Shown here one piece after another: positions 18,054 to 26,081 of a stretch of 64,000 bases of DNA. Source of the DNA: an uncultured Bacteroidales bacterium (GTDB lineage: Bacteria; Bacteroidota; Bacteroidia; Bacteroidales; P3); NCBI GenBank assembly GCA_910578275.1, contig CAJTPR010000002.1:219319-283318 (forward strand). The letters are read 5' to 3'. The notes beneath the pieces are model-generated. The model saw nothing but the letters and a program-made list of their open reading frames with translations, had not been told where the DNA came from and ran no database searches. Both the position numbers and the translations under genes were made by a program. How positions within the stretch are numbered: position 1 is the first letter of the stretch; each line of letters starts with the position of its first letter.

Positions 18054-18063
18054 CCCCTTATTT

Positions 18064-18086
18064 TATTAGTTCATAAGTAACTAATA
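18064..18086. repeat. inverted repeat in the leader, candidate operator
   Basis: TATTAGTT (18064-18071) and AACTAATA (18079-18086) form an 8-bp perfect inverted repeat with a 7-base spacer, placed just after the predicted start of transcription. AAGTAACT also occurs twice (18075, 18097). This layout suits a repressor site but could be chance in A/T-rich sequence. Confidence 0.4.
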
Positions 18087-18111
18087 TATTATTTACAAGT
18101 AACTGGATCGA

Positions 18112-19713
18112 ATGGGAAAAGGGATTTTACCCTTGGTCTTTTTGGTGGTGACGGGAATTTTCGGGTCGTGCATGCGGCCTGAGGATTTCGATATGGACAT
18201 GTACGCCGACCAAGGTATCGATTATGACGTGGCCATGCCGCTTACGTCGACCAAACTCACGATAGACAACCTCATAGACCTCAAGGGCGGGGTGTTCGTG
18301 CCCGACGACACGAACTTGTTGCACATCATCTATTCCATGACACCCGAAAGTGCCGAACTGCTGCCGGACGTGACGTTGGGAAATACCCCCGCTTTCGGTT
18401 TCTCCACCTCGATGCTCTCTTATACGTGCATGAAAGATACCTTGTTTTCCGTTCCTTTCTCCGATACCGTCCATTTCGACATGGATGGCGTGGCGGCCAG
18501 CGTCAAGACGCTATACCTTTCTTCCGCCCGCATGGCGATGCACAACGTCAACACGTTCAAGTTTCCGATGCATGTCAGGATGGAGTTCGCCAACATCAAG
18601 GACGCCCAAGGGCGGAACATCGTTTATCAAATGGAAGTTCCGGCAAATACGGACCGCGACACGGTCATGATGATGGAAAACGTCAAGGTGGAAATGGACC
18701 ATGCGGCCAAGCCGTACGTGATCTTGTCGGGATTGTCCACGGTAAACGTCAAGCGTGTGGAAGGCGACAGCATCTGGCATACGGGCATGCTCTATACCAA
18801 TGCGGGATTGCAGGACATGGAATTCAGGCGTGCCGACGGTCACCTGTTCAAGACTTCCTATTCCATCGTGGGAAACATGCCTGTCGAAGGATTGGGCCTG
18901 GAACGCATGACCGACATCAAGTTCAACGAGGCCTACCTCATTGCAGACCTGAAAGTGGAAGACATCAGCGCGCCGGTGCGTTTGACCGACTCGAAAGTGC
19001 TTATCCGCAACGTGAACGGATCTTCCACGGCGGTGTCGCTTTTTCCCGAAAACTACGACATTGCCTATCCGGGCATCGACGACGAGCCCATGGTAAAGGC
19101 AAGCAAGGAATCCTCGACCATGACGGACTTGTTGATAGACAGGCCTAACCTTGTGACCTATGAAGTGAAAGGCGACGTCAATCCGGAGAATGACAGCATG
19201 TTGTTGCAGGCCATTCAGAAGGGAAGCAAGATCTCGATGGGGCTTACTTGCGACATCCCCCTTTATTTTTCCGCCGACAATTACGCCTTGCGCGACACGA
19301 TGGAAATCTCGTTGGACAATCTGGACGAGGACACGGAATTGCATTATTTCGACATGAAGTCGATCCTCAAGAACGCCTTCCCGTTGGATGTGGTGTTCTC
19401 GTTGCATTTCCTTGACGCGAACCATAGAGAGCTCTTTACCCTTTTCCATGAAGACCTGGTCGAAGGAGGAAAGATCGGCCCCGCCCCCGGTTATCATGTG
19501 GTGGAACCGTCCGTTTCCAGATTCGAGGACGTATTGGACGCGGCCGAAATGGAACTTGCCAGGAGAATGCATTACGTGGTGGTGGATGCCAGGTTCAGCA
19601 CTACCGACAAGGCGACGGCGAAGTTCTACGTGGATGGGGAAAAAGAGGGTTTCGTGGACGTGAAAGTGGGAGTGAGGATCAAGATAAGGCAGAAAGGGTT
19701 GACGGGATTTTAG
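18112..19713 (+). CDS. large lipoprotein of unknown function
   Basis: 533 residues. The N-terminus has a hydrophobic core and the lipobox FGSC with Cys-20, followed by acidic residues, so it is probably a surface or outer-membrane lipoprotein. The mature part is beta-rich, with repeated alternating strands across its whole length and no catalytic motif that I recognise. It ends one base before the next gene (a DUF5723-type barrel), so the two are likely translated together and may form a complex in the outer membrane. The leader has a possible operator at 18064-18086. Confidence 0.8.
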   Translation: MGKGILPLVFLVVTGIFGSCMRPEDFDMDMYADQGIDYDVAMPLTSTKLTIDNLIDLKGGVFVPDDTNLLHIIYSMTPESAELLPDVTLGNTPAFGFSTSMLSYTCMKDTLFSVPFSDTVHFDMDGVAASVKTLYLSSARMAMHNVNTFKFPMHVRMEFANIKDAQGRNIVYQMEVPANTDRDTVMMMENVKVEMDHAAKPYVILSGLSTVNVKRVEGDSIWHTGMLYTNAGLQDMEFRRADGHLFKTSYSIVGNMPVEGLGLERMTDIKFNEAYLIADLKVEDISAPVRLTDSKVLIRNVNGSSTAVSLFPENYDIAYPGIDDEPMVKASKESSTMTDLLIDRPNLVTYEVKGDVNPENDSMLLQAIQKGSKISMGLTCDIPLYFSADNYALRDTMEISLDNLDEDTELHYFDMKSILKNAFPLDVVFSLHFLDANHRELFTLFHEDLVEGGKIGPAPGYHVVEPSVSRFEDVLDAAEMELARRMHYVVVDARFSTTDKATAKFYVDGEKEGFVDVKVGVRIKIRQKGLTGF

Positions 19714-19714
19714 T

Positions 19715-21136
19715 ATGAAAGCAAGAATCATCGCCATATGGGTCGTATTGACGGGGATTTTCCCGTGCCTTGCCGTGGCGCAGGACGGCACGAATTTCTA
19801 TTTCAACGAAGTCCAGGTACAACGCAACAACCTTAATCCCGCCTTTGTCACGCCCTACAAGCTTTCGGTGGGCATTCCCGCCCTTTCGGGCTTGAATGTG
19901 CGTCTGGAAAACAATTTCTTGTCTTGGAACGCGTTTGTCAGGCGGGGTGCGGACGACAGCTTGCGTCTCGACATACCGCGTCTGGTGGGAAAGGCCGCCC
20001 GTCGTTCGCGCATAGCGGCCGTCGTGGACGAGGAGATCATCAGGGTCGGTTGGAGGCGCGGACGCAACAACTACGTGATAGGGCTTTCCGTGCATGCCGA
20101 CATGCAGCTGGTCCTGGGAAAGGAGACCTTGGCGTTCCTGCTGCAAGGACCCGGCGCCCATCTGGGATATAACGACCTTCCAGGCAACCGTTTCGACATC
20201 AACAGTTATGCCTATCTCTATTTCGGTTATTCGCGTCAGATCGACAAGCACCTGACCCTCGGTGGTCGTTTCAAGTTGTTGCACGGCCTCTATAATTTCC
20301 ATACCAAAGACCTGGAGATGCGTTTCAACATCCTCAACGAGGACATGTCCGATCCCGACATGGTGCCCTACCAATACGAAATGCACTTGAACGGTTCGTT
20401 CCGTACCAACCTTCCATTGGACAATGACCTGAAAATGGATGGCGGCTTCTCGGTCCAACCTTTCCGCAACATGGGCGCGGCGCTCGACTTGGGCATGAAC
20501 TATCATTTCGACATGGGGCTCGACGTGTCGGCGTCGATTCTCGATCTGGGTTTTCTCGTCTGGGGAGACAAGAATGCCTCCGAATTCGAGAGCACGAGCC
20601 ACATGGAGAACTTCCGGGGCATCGACATAAAGAAACTGCAAGACGGGAGCACGACTCCGATCGGTCTGGTCAAAGACATCGTCCATGACATCTGGGATAC
20701 CCTGGGCCTGAAAAAGAACGACAGCGTGAAAGGTTCGTACACCCGTATGCTGCCGGCCAGCGTCAACATCGGTCTTTCTTACACGCTTCTGGACATTCAT
20801 CGTTTCGGCGTGTTGCTCAGAGGGCAGTTCTACAACAAGTACTTCTCGCCCGAAATCGGCGTTTCCTATACGATCATGCCTTGCAAGAATTTCGCCTTGA
20901 GCGTCAGCAATACGTTTTCGAGCGGGAACATGCTCAATCTCGGCCTGTCTTTGGCGGTGAACGCCGGGCCGGTGCAGTTTCACCTGGGCGTGGATTGCAT
21001 CAATTCGTTCAATGTGGCCAAGATGCGCACGGTCGGCGTAAGTTTCGGAATGAATCTCGTGTTCGGAAAGTCGACCTACGACTGGTACACGGGTGATATG
21101 GATCATGATACGGATGGAACAGGCAGTGCGGAATGA
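19715..21136 (+). CDS. outer-membrane beta-barrel protein, DUF5723-like
   Basis: 473 residues with a signal peptide (cleavage near AVAQ). The mature start NNLNPAFVTPYKLSVGIPAL matches the NPAF start of the DUF5723 family, followed by a long series of amphipathic strands (NSYAYLYFGYSRQIDKHLTL, RFGVLLRGQFYNKYF). The C-terminal strand does not end in the usual aromatic residue: a 20-residue acidic tail follows. The partner is the lipoprotein gene just upstream. The 3' end overlaps rsmG by 23 bases. Function of the family is unknown. Confidence 0.8.
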   Translation: MKARIIAIWVVLTGIFPCLAVAQDGTNFYFNEVQVQRNNLNPAFVTPYKLSVGIPALSGLNVRLENNFLSWNAFVRRGADDSLRLDIPRLVGKAARRSRIAAVVDEEIIRVGWRRGRNNYVIGLSVHADMQLVLGKETLAFLLQGPGAHLGYNDLPGNRFDINSYAYLYFGYSRQIDKHLTLGGRFKLLHGLYNFHTKDLEMRFNILNEDMSDPDMVPYQYEMHLNGSFRTNLPLDNDLKMDGGFSVQPFRNMGAALDLGMNYHFDMGLDVSASILDLGFLVWGDKNASEFESTSHMENFRGIDIKKLQDGSTTPIGLVKDIVHDIWDTLGLKKNDSVKGSYTRMLPASVNIGLSYTLLDIHRFGVLLRGQFYNKYFSPEIGVSYTIMPCKNFALSVSNTFSSGNMLNLGLSLAVNAGPVQFHLGVDCINSFNVAKMRTVGVSFGMNLVFGKSTYDWYTGDMDHDTDGTGSAE

Positions 21137-21806
21137 TTCCTGGTGGCGGACGGCCGAGGTCGTGCGCAGGTTCTTTCCCTCGCTCGCTCCCTTGCAGATG
21201 GAGCGGTACGAGCGGATGTTCCCGTTGTATGCCGAATGGAACGCGAAGATAAACGTCATCTCGCGCAAGGACATAGACAACCTTTACCTGCACCATGTCT
21301 TGCATAGCCTGTCCGTGGCCCGCTTGGTGAAGTTCGAGCCGGGAGCCCGGGTGCTGGACGTGGGTACCGGCGGCGGTTTTCCGGGCATCCCGTTGGCCGT
21401 GATGTTTCCTCAGACGCGATTCCTGCTGGTCGATTCCATCGGCAAAAAGATAAAGGTGGTGCAGGCGGTGGCCGACGCATTGGGACTGGATAACGTGGAA
21501 ACGCGCGCGTGCAGGGTGGAAACCTTGCGTGATTCCTATGATTTCGTGATAAGTCGCGCCGTTACCCGTTTGCCTGAATTTTACGGTTGGGTGCGCAACC
21601 TCGTTTCCAAGCAGCAGCGGCATGCCCTGCCCAACGGCATCCTATACCTGAAAGGCGGCGACTTGCAAGCCGAGACCAAGCCTTTCGGGCGCAGGGTCAC
21701 GCAATACGAATTGCCGATGCTCTTCGGCCTGGACGCGAAAGATGCCGGAAACCTGCCGGCCTTTGAATTCCTCGAAACCAAAAAACTCATTCACCTTGTT
21801 TTCTGA
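21114..21806 (+). CDS. rsmG: 16S rRNA (guanine(527)-N7)-methyltransferase
   Basis: 230 residues from ATG 21114; ATG 21105 and GTG 21093 are other in-frame starts inside the upstream gene. NAKINVISRKDIDNLYLHHV and VLDVGTGGGFPGIPLAV form the SAM-binding start of RsmG (GidB), followed by LLVDSIGKKIKVVQ, RACRVETLRDSYDFVISRAV. It methylates the N7 of G527 (E. coli numbering) in 16S rRNA. It overlaps its upstream neighbour and PAP2 downstream, so the set from 18112 on is probably one operon. Confidence 0.93.
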   Translation: MEQAVRNDSWWRTAEVVRRFFPSLAPLQMERYERMFPLYAEWNAKINVISRKDIDNLYLHHVLHSLSVARLVKFEPGARVLDVGTGGGFPGIPLAVMFPQTRFLLVDSIGKKIKVVQAVADALGLDNVETRACRVETLRDSYDFVISRAVTRLPEFYGWVRNLVSKQQRHALPNGILYLKGGDLQAETKPFGRRVTQYELPMLFGLDAKDAGNLPAFEFLETKKLIHLVF

Positions 21807-22401
21807 AATCATCCGGTTCGACCGTCAAGTCACGGTGGCCGTCAACCAATGGCATTCTTCCTGGGCGGACGTGTTCATGCATACGATAAGCAACACGGCC
21901 ACTTGGATTCCGATATATATATTGCTGACAGGCTTGATAGCCTATACCTACAGGAAGTCTTCCTGGATCGTGCTGTTGGGCGTGGTCGTGCTCGTAGGGC
22001 TGGCCGACTGGACCAGCGTGCATTTCTTCAAGGAAACGGTGATGAGGTTGCGACCCGGACATGAACCGGCCTTGGAAGGACTGGTACGCCTGCCATACGG
22101 CAAGGGCGGCTTGTACGGATTCGTTTCCTCGCATGCCTCCAACTGCTTTGCCATCGCCGCCTTCGTCACGTTCGCGTTGCATCGCAGGTTCAAGGTATTC
22201 CGTTACGGGATAATGTATTTCTGGGCGGCTTTGATTTGTTACAGCCGCGTCTATCTGGCAAGGCACTATGTCGGCGACGTGCTTTGCGGCGCGTTGTGGG
22301 GCTGTCTGCTCGGGTGGCTGATGTGGAGGGCTACTCGTTTAGCGCTTTCCAGAGCATATCCTTCAATGGATCGATGCCTGTACCGGTCACCGACGAAATA
22401 A
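21796..22401 (+). CDS. PAP2-family membrane phosphatase
   Basis: 201 residues if the TTG at 21796 is the start (FSEIIRFDRQ), which matches where related proteins begin; ATG 21742 would add 18 residues and overlap rsmG by 65 bases. PAP2 motifs: KETVMRLRPGHEP, YGFVSSHASN (Ser in place of the usual Pro-Ser, His kept), SRVYLARHYVGDVL. About five membrane segments. It would dephosphorylate lipid phosphates such as undecaprenyl-PP or phosphatidate at the membrane surface. Its last 71 bases overlap the end of obgE on the other strand, and the C-terminal residues from the overlap look unstructured. Confidence 0.85.
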   Translation: MFSEIIRFDRQVTVAVNQWHSSWADVFMHTISNTATWIPIYILLTGLIAYTYRKSSWIVLLGVVVLVGLADWTSVHFFKETVMRLRPGHEPALEGLVRLPYGKGGLYGFVSSHASNCFAIAAFVTFALHRRFKVFRYGIMYFWAALICYSRVYLARHYVGDVLCGALWGCLLGWLMWRATRLALSRAYPSMDRCLYRSPTK

Positions 22402-23341
22402 AGACGAACGGCAAGCCGGCGGGCAGTTTCTTTTGCAGGCGTTTCTTCTCCTTGTCGATTTCCTTTTCCGATAACAGGTCGCATTTGGTAACGGCCAGGA
22501 TACGCTTCTTGTCCAGCAGTTCGGGGTTATATCGCCGCAATTCGTCCGACAGGATCCCGTATTGTTTTTCGATGCTTTTTTGCGTTTCTTCGAGGCTGGC
22601 CATGAACAGCAGGATGGAATTGCGTTCGATGTGCCGCAGGAAACGCAATCCGAGACCTTTCCCGTCGGCCGCGCCTTCGATGATGCCGGGAATGTCGGCC
22701 ATCACGAACGATTTTCCGTCACGGTAGCTTACCATGCCCAGGTTGGGAACCAGCGTAGTGAAAGGGTAGTTGGCGATTTCCGGCTTGGCCGCCGAAACCA
22801 CCGACAGCAGCGTGGATTTTCCCGCGTTGGGAAATCCCACCAGGCCGACGTCGGCAAGTACTTTCAACTCCAGTATCTTCCATGCTTCCGTGCCTTCTTC
22901 GCCGGGTTGGGCGAACTTTGGGGCCTGCATCGTGGCCGACTTGAAAAAGTCGTTGCCCTTTCCGCCGCGTCCGCCCTGCATCAATATCACTTGTTCGCCG
23001 TCCCGGGTCACTTCCGCTTCGGTTTCGCCCGTTTCGGCATCGCGCACGATGGTACCCAACGGCACTTGCACGAAGATGTCCTTGCCGTTGGCTCCCGTAC
23101 TGCGGTTCTCGCTGCCGTTGCCGCCGTTCTCGGCCAGGATGTGCTTGGTATATTTGAGGTGCAGCAATGTCCAAAGCTGGGCGTTGCCTTGCAGGATGAT
23201 GTGCCCGCCGCGCCCGCCGTTGCCGCCGTCAGGGCCGCCCCTGGGATTCTTCTTGCTTCTGAAAAAGTGGCAAGAACCCGCTCCGCCGTTGCCTGAACGA
23301 CAAAAGATCTTTACGTAATCGACAAAGTTAGAAGTAGCCAT
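22331..23341 (-). CDS. obgE: GTPase Obg, ribosome-assembly factor
   Basis: 336 residues from ATG at 23341 (MATSNFVDYVKIFCRSGNGG). A frame start at 23452 would cross the promoter and is rejected. The Obg fold is glycine-rich (GGPDGGNGGRGGHIILQGNA) and the G domain has GFPNAGKSTLLSVVS (G1), DIPGIIEGA (G3), TKCDLL (G4) and SSVTG (G5). It binds the 50S subunit and is essential in most bacteria. The last 71 bases overlap convergent PAP2. The start lies divergent from tRNA-Phe. Confidence 0.96.
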   Translation of the reverse strand: MATSNFVDYVKIFCRSGNGGAGSCHFFRSKKNPRGGPDGGNGGRGGHIILQGNAQLWTLLHLKYTKHILAENGGNGSENRSTGANGKDIFVQVPLGTIVRDAETGETEAEVTRDGEQVILMQGGRGGKGNDFFKSATMQAPKFAQPGEEGTEAWKILELKVLADVGLVGFPNAGKSTLLSVVSAAKPEIANYPFTTLVPNLGMVSYRDGKSFVMADIPGIIEGAADGKGLGLRFLRHIERNSILLFMASLEETQKSIEKQYGILSDELRRYNPELLDKKRILAVTKCDLLSEKEIDKEKKRLQKKLPAGLPFVFISSVTGTGIDPLKDMLWKALNE

Positions 23342-23395
23342 AATGCAGTTGCGCGGCTTGTCGGGCGGGAACGTGCCTCCCCACGGCCACGGATG

Positions 23396-23403
23396 CAAAA
23401 ATA
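23396..23403 (-). promoter_or_regulatory. -7 promoter element for obgE
   Basis: On the - strand this is TATTTTTG (TAnnTTTG), 55 bases before the obgE start. It is divergent from the tRNA-Phe promoter at 23436. Confidence 0.6.
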
Positions 23404-23435
23404 CGGAAAGATTTTTTTTATTGCGAATAAAAGCA

Positions 23436-23443
23436 TACCTTTG
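23436..23443 (+). promoter_or_regulatory. -7 promoter element for tRNA-Phe
   Basis: TACCTTTG fits TAnnTTTG and lies 13 bases before the first base of the mature tRNA. Confidence 0.65.
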
Positions 23444-23456
23444 CACCTCCAAAAAA

Positions 23457-23529
<73 letters not shown>

Positions 23530-23530
23530 C

Positions 23531-23560
23531 AAGGCGGTTCGGACAGGATCGCCTTTTTTG
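23531..23560 (+). terminator. terminator after tRNA-Phe
   Basis: A 10-bp stem (23531-23540 with 23546-23555, two G-U pairs) with a five-base loop, followed by a T run. Confidence 0.75.
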
Positions 23561-23569
23561 TTTTATTGC

Positions 23570-23577
23570 TATCTTTG
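23570..23577 (+). promoter_or_regulatory. -7 promoter element for the glsA-glsB operon
   Basis: TATCTTTG fits TAnnTTTG, 18 bases before ATG 23596, so the leader would be about a dozen bases. Confidence 0.6.
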
Positions 23578-23595
23578 TAGATAAACCCGCGAGTT

Positions 23596-24444
23596 ATGTT
23601 CACGTTTACCATTTCCGAGCGGACCATCGACATCCGGCAGGTATTGAAGGAAAACGCTCCCAGGCTCTACAAGAAATTGCCGGGTTTCGTATTTCCGCTT
23701 TTACGCAGGCTCTTGCATGAAAAGGAAGTGAATCATTTTCTCTATAAGGAAAGGGACAAGACCGGTGTCGATTTCGCCACGGCCATCTTGGAAGACTTCG
23801 GTTGCAAGGTGGGTGCCACGGGCATGGAGAACCTGCCTGACGAAGGCCGTTTCCTGCTCTGCGCCAATCATCCCTTGGGCGGTTTGGACGGCATGGCGTT
23901 CCTGAGCCAGATGGGGCAATGGCGCAAAGACCTGCTTTTTCCCGTCAACAGCATGCTCTTGGCCTTGCCGCCTTTCAAGCCCGTGTTCCTGCCCGTCAAC
24001 ACCTTGCAGGGAAATGCCGGGAACCGCCGTCTTCTGGAGGAGGCTTTCGACGGTCCGGCCACGATCCTGTATTTTCCTGCCGGAAAGTGTTCGCGCAAGG
24101 GAAAAAAAGGCGTGATTGCCGACTTGGAGTGGAAAAAGACGTTCGTGACCCAGGCCAGACGTTCGCGGCGCGACATCATTCCGGTACACATTTCCGGAAG
24201 GAACTCCGATTTTTTTTATAATTTAGCCAACTTCAGGACCCGGCTCGGTCTGGCCAACATAGAACAGGCGTTCCTGGTAAACGAGATGTTCAAGCTCCGC
24301 GACCAGGAAATCCGTTTGACTGTAGGGAAGCCCGTTCCGTACCGGTTATTGGACAATCGCCATACCGACAGCGAATGGGCGGCCTTGATCAGGCGGCACG
24401 TGTATCGGCTGGCCGACGATCCGGATGCCGGATTCGATTGCTAA
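23596..24444 (+). CDS. glsA: lysophospholipid-type O-acyltransferase, probable GlsA
   Basis: 282 residues. ANHPLGGLDG provides His-92 and Asp-98 in an HX5D acyltransferase site, and ILYFPAGKCSRKGKKG the second substrate-binding block of the PlsC-like superfamily. The pairing with the next gene, a hemolysin-like N-acyltransferase, is the gene order that makes glycine lipids in Bacteroides thetaiotaomicron (GlsB N-acylates glycine, GlsA adds the second fatty acid). The product is thus likely the O-acyltransferase acting at the inner membrane. Ornithine lipids remain an alternative product. Confidence 0.8.
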   Translation: MFTFTISERTIDIRQVLKENAPRLYKKLPGFVFPLLRRLLHEKEVNHFLYKERDKTGVDFATAILEDFGCKVGATGMENLPDEGRFLLCANHPLGGLDGMAFLSQMGQWRKDLLFPVNSMLLALPPFKPVFLPVNTLQGNAGNRRLLEEAFDGPATILYFPAGKCSRKGKKGVIADLEWKKTFVTQARRSRRDIIPVHISGRNSDFFYNLANFRTRLGLANIEQAFLVNEMFKLRDQEIRLTVGKPVPYRLLDNRHTDSEWAALIRRHVYRLADDPDAGFDC

Positions 24445-24458
24445 AGACTATTACGAAC

Positions 24459-25400
24459 ATGCAGAACATCATACCTCCTGTGGACCGGCGTTTGATCGAA
24501 CAGGAGCTTACTCCCGACAAGTTCTTGCGCTATACCAATTTCGGCGACCGCATGGTCTATGTGGTCACGGCGCACGACTCGCCCAACATCATGCGCGAGC
24601 TGGGACGACTCAGGGAAGAGGCTTTTCGCCAAGGAGGCGGCGGTACGGGCAAGGAGGTCGACATAGACGAATTCGACACGATGCCCGATCCCTACAAACA
24701 GCTTCTGGTCTGGGATTCGCAAGACCGGGAAATCGTGGGCGGCTACCGGTTCATGGAGGGGAACCGGGTCCGGTTCGCCGCCGACGGCACGCCGTTGCTT
24801 TCCACCACGGAAATATTCAGGTTTTCGGAAAGATTCCTCAAGGAATACATGCCCAAGACGATCGAGCTGGGGCGTTCGTTCGTGCAGATCAAGTACCAGT
24901 CGTCACGAAACGGCGTCTTTTCGCTCGACAACCTTTGGGACGGTCTGGGCGGCCTGGTCACCATCAACAAAAGCTGGATGAGGTATTTCTTCGGCAAGGT
25001 GACGATGTACACTTCCTACGACAAGGAAGCCCGCGACACGCTTCTTTACTACGTTTCGTCCTATCACAAGGATCCCGATGAACTGGTGCTTCCCCTCAAA
25101 CCCATCGAAAGGGTCACCCCTGAGGCGAAGTTGCAGGCGTTGTTCGCCGGCTTGAGTCTGGAAGAAGCCTACAAGGTGGCCTCCCGGCGGATTCGCGAAC
25201 TGGGCGAAAACATCCCTCCGTTGTTCAACTCCTATATCAAGCTTTCGCCCGAGATGCGTTCTTTCGGCACTTGCGTCAACACGCATTTCGGCGGCGTCGA
25301 GGAAACGGGCATATTGATCGACATGGACGCGATATATCCCAGCAAGAAGGAACGTCACGTTCCGCAAACCATCGAAGAAGTACGTCGAAAGAAAGCATAA
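24459..25400 (+). CDS. glsB: GNAT-type N-acyltransferase, probable GlsB (commendamide synthase)
   Basis: 313 residues from ATG 24459 (MQNIIPPVDRRLIEQELTPD), 14 bases after glsA. It belongs to the hemolysin-like GNAT family: VYVVTAHDSPNIMRELGRLR, VDIDEFDTMPDPYKQLLVWD, ELGRSFVQIKYQSSRN, and FFGKVTMYTSYDKEARD. Homologues join 3-hydroxy fatty acid to glycine to give commendamide, which GlsA then extends to glycine lipid. These lipids support stress tolerance and gut colonisation in Bacteroides. An earlier in-frame start at 24375 overlaps glsA and is rejected. Confidence 0.82.
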   Translation: MQNIIPPVDRRLIEQELTPDKFLRYTNFGDRMVYVVTAHDSPNIMRELGRLREEAFRQGGGGTGKEVDIDEFDTMPDPYKQLLVWDSQDREIVGGYRFMEGNRVRFAADGTPLLSTTEIFRFSERFLKEYMPKTIELGRSFVQIKYQSSRNGVFSLDNLWDGLGGLVTINKSWMRYFFGKVTMYTSYDKEARDTLLYYVSSYHKDPDELVLPLKPIERVTPEAKLQALFAGLSLEEAYKVASRRIRELGENIPPLFNSYIKLSPEMRSFGTCVNTHFGGVEETGILIDMDAIYPSKKERHVPQTIEEVRRKKA

Positions 25401-25416
25401 GACCATCCAAGGCCTC

Positions 25417-26013
25417 ATGAAGATAAAAAATGCCGAATTCGTCGCTTGTTGCGACGACTATCGCAAATGTCCCGCGGGCGACCTGCCCGAATACGCGTTC
25501 ATCGGTCGTTCGAACGTGGGCAAGTCCTCTCTCATCAACTGCCTTTGCAACCGTTCCGCCTTGGCCAAGACCAGTTCCACGCCGGGCAAGACCCAGTGCA
25601 TCGTGCACTTTCTCATCGACAAGGCTTGGCACATGGCCGACTTGCCGGGCTACGGCTACGCGCAGACGGGCAAGAAGTTGCGCGAGCAATGGCAGAAGAT
25701 GACGCGCGATTACCTGCTCAGGCGTCCGCAGCTCTATTGCGTGTTCGTCCTGGTGGACTTGCGTATCCCCCCCCAGAAGATCGACTTGGAATTCCTGCGT
25801 TTCCTGGGCGAGAACGAGGTTCCGTTCTGCATCGTCGGCACCAAGGCCGACAAATTGGGTAGGAGCAGCCTGGCAAAGGCCGTGGAAGATTACAAGAAAG
25901 TCCTTTCCGAAGAATGGGAACCGTTGCCTGAATTCATCGTTTCCTCGGCGCAGACAGGCTTGGGTCAGGAGCAGATATTGGATTTTATCGAAAAGGCCAA
26001 TAAAAGCGCCTGA
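25417..26013 (+). CDS. engB: ribosome biogenesis GTP-binding protein EngB
   Basis: 198 residues, normal length. G motifs: FIGRSNVGKSSLINCL (G1), SSTPGKTQ (G2), DLPGYGYAQ (G3), VGTKADKL (G4) and SSAQTG (G5). EngB (YsxC/YihA) helps 50S assembly. The gene begins 16 bases after glsB and may share its promoter. Confidence 0.95.
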   Translation: MKIKNAEFVACCDDYRKCPAGDLPEYAFIGRSNVGKSSLINCLCNRSALAKTSSTPGKTQCIVHFLIDKAWHMADLPGYGYAQTGKKLREQWQKMTRDYLLRRPQLYCVFVLVDLRIPPQKIDLEFLRFLGENEVPFCIVGTKADKLGRSSLAKAVEDYKKVLSEEWEPLPEFIVSSAQTGLGQEQILDFIEKANKSA

Positions 26014-26041
26014 AAGGGCCTCCCCTTAGTTTGAAAAAGCG

Positions 26042-26049
26042 TAAATTTG
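26042..26049 (+). promoter_or_regulatory. -7 promoter element for mutA
   Basis: TAAATTTG fits TAnnTTTG, 32 bases before ATG 26082. It lies inside any longer mutA frame beginning at 26031, which supports the 26082 start. Confidence 0.65.
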
Positions 26050-26081
26050 CCCCCGCTTTCGCGAGCGAAAAACAAAAAGAC

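Noticed and set aside
23342..23452. N-terminal extension of obgE to 23,452
   Set aside because: Would run through the obgE promoter and end at the tRNA; the family start MATSNFVDYV is at 23,341.
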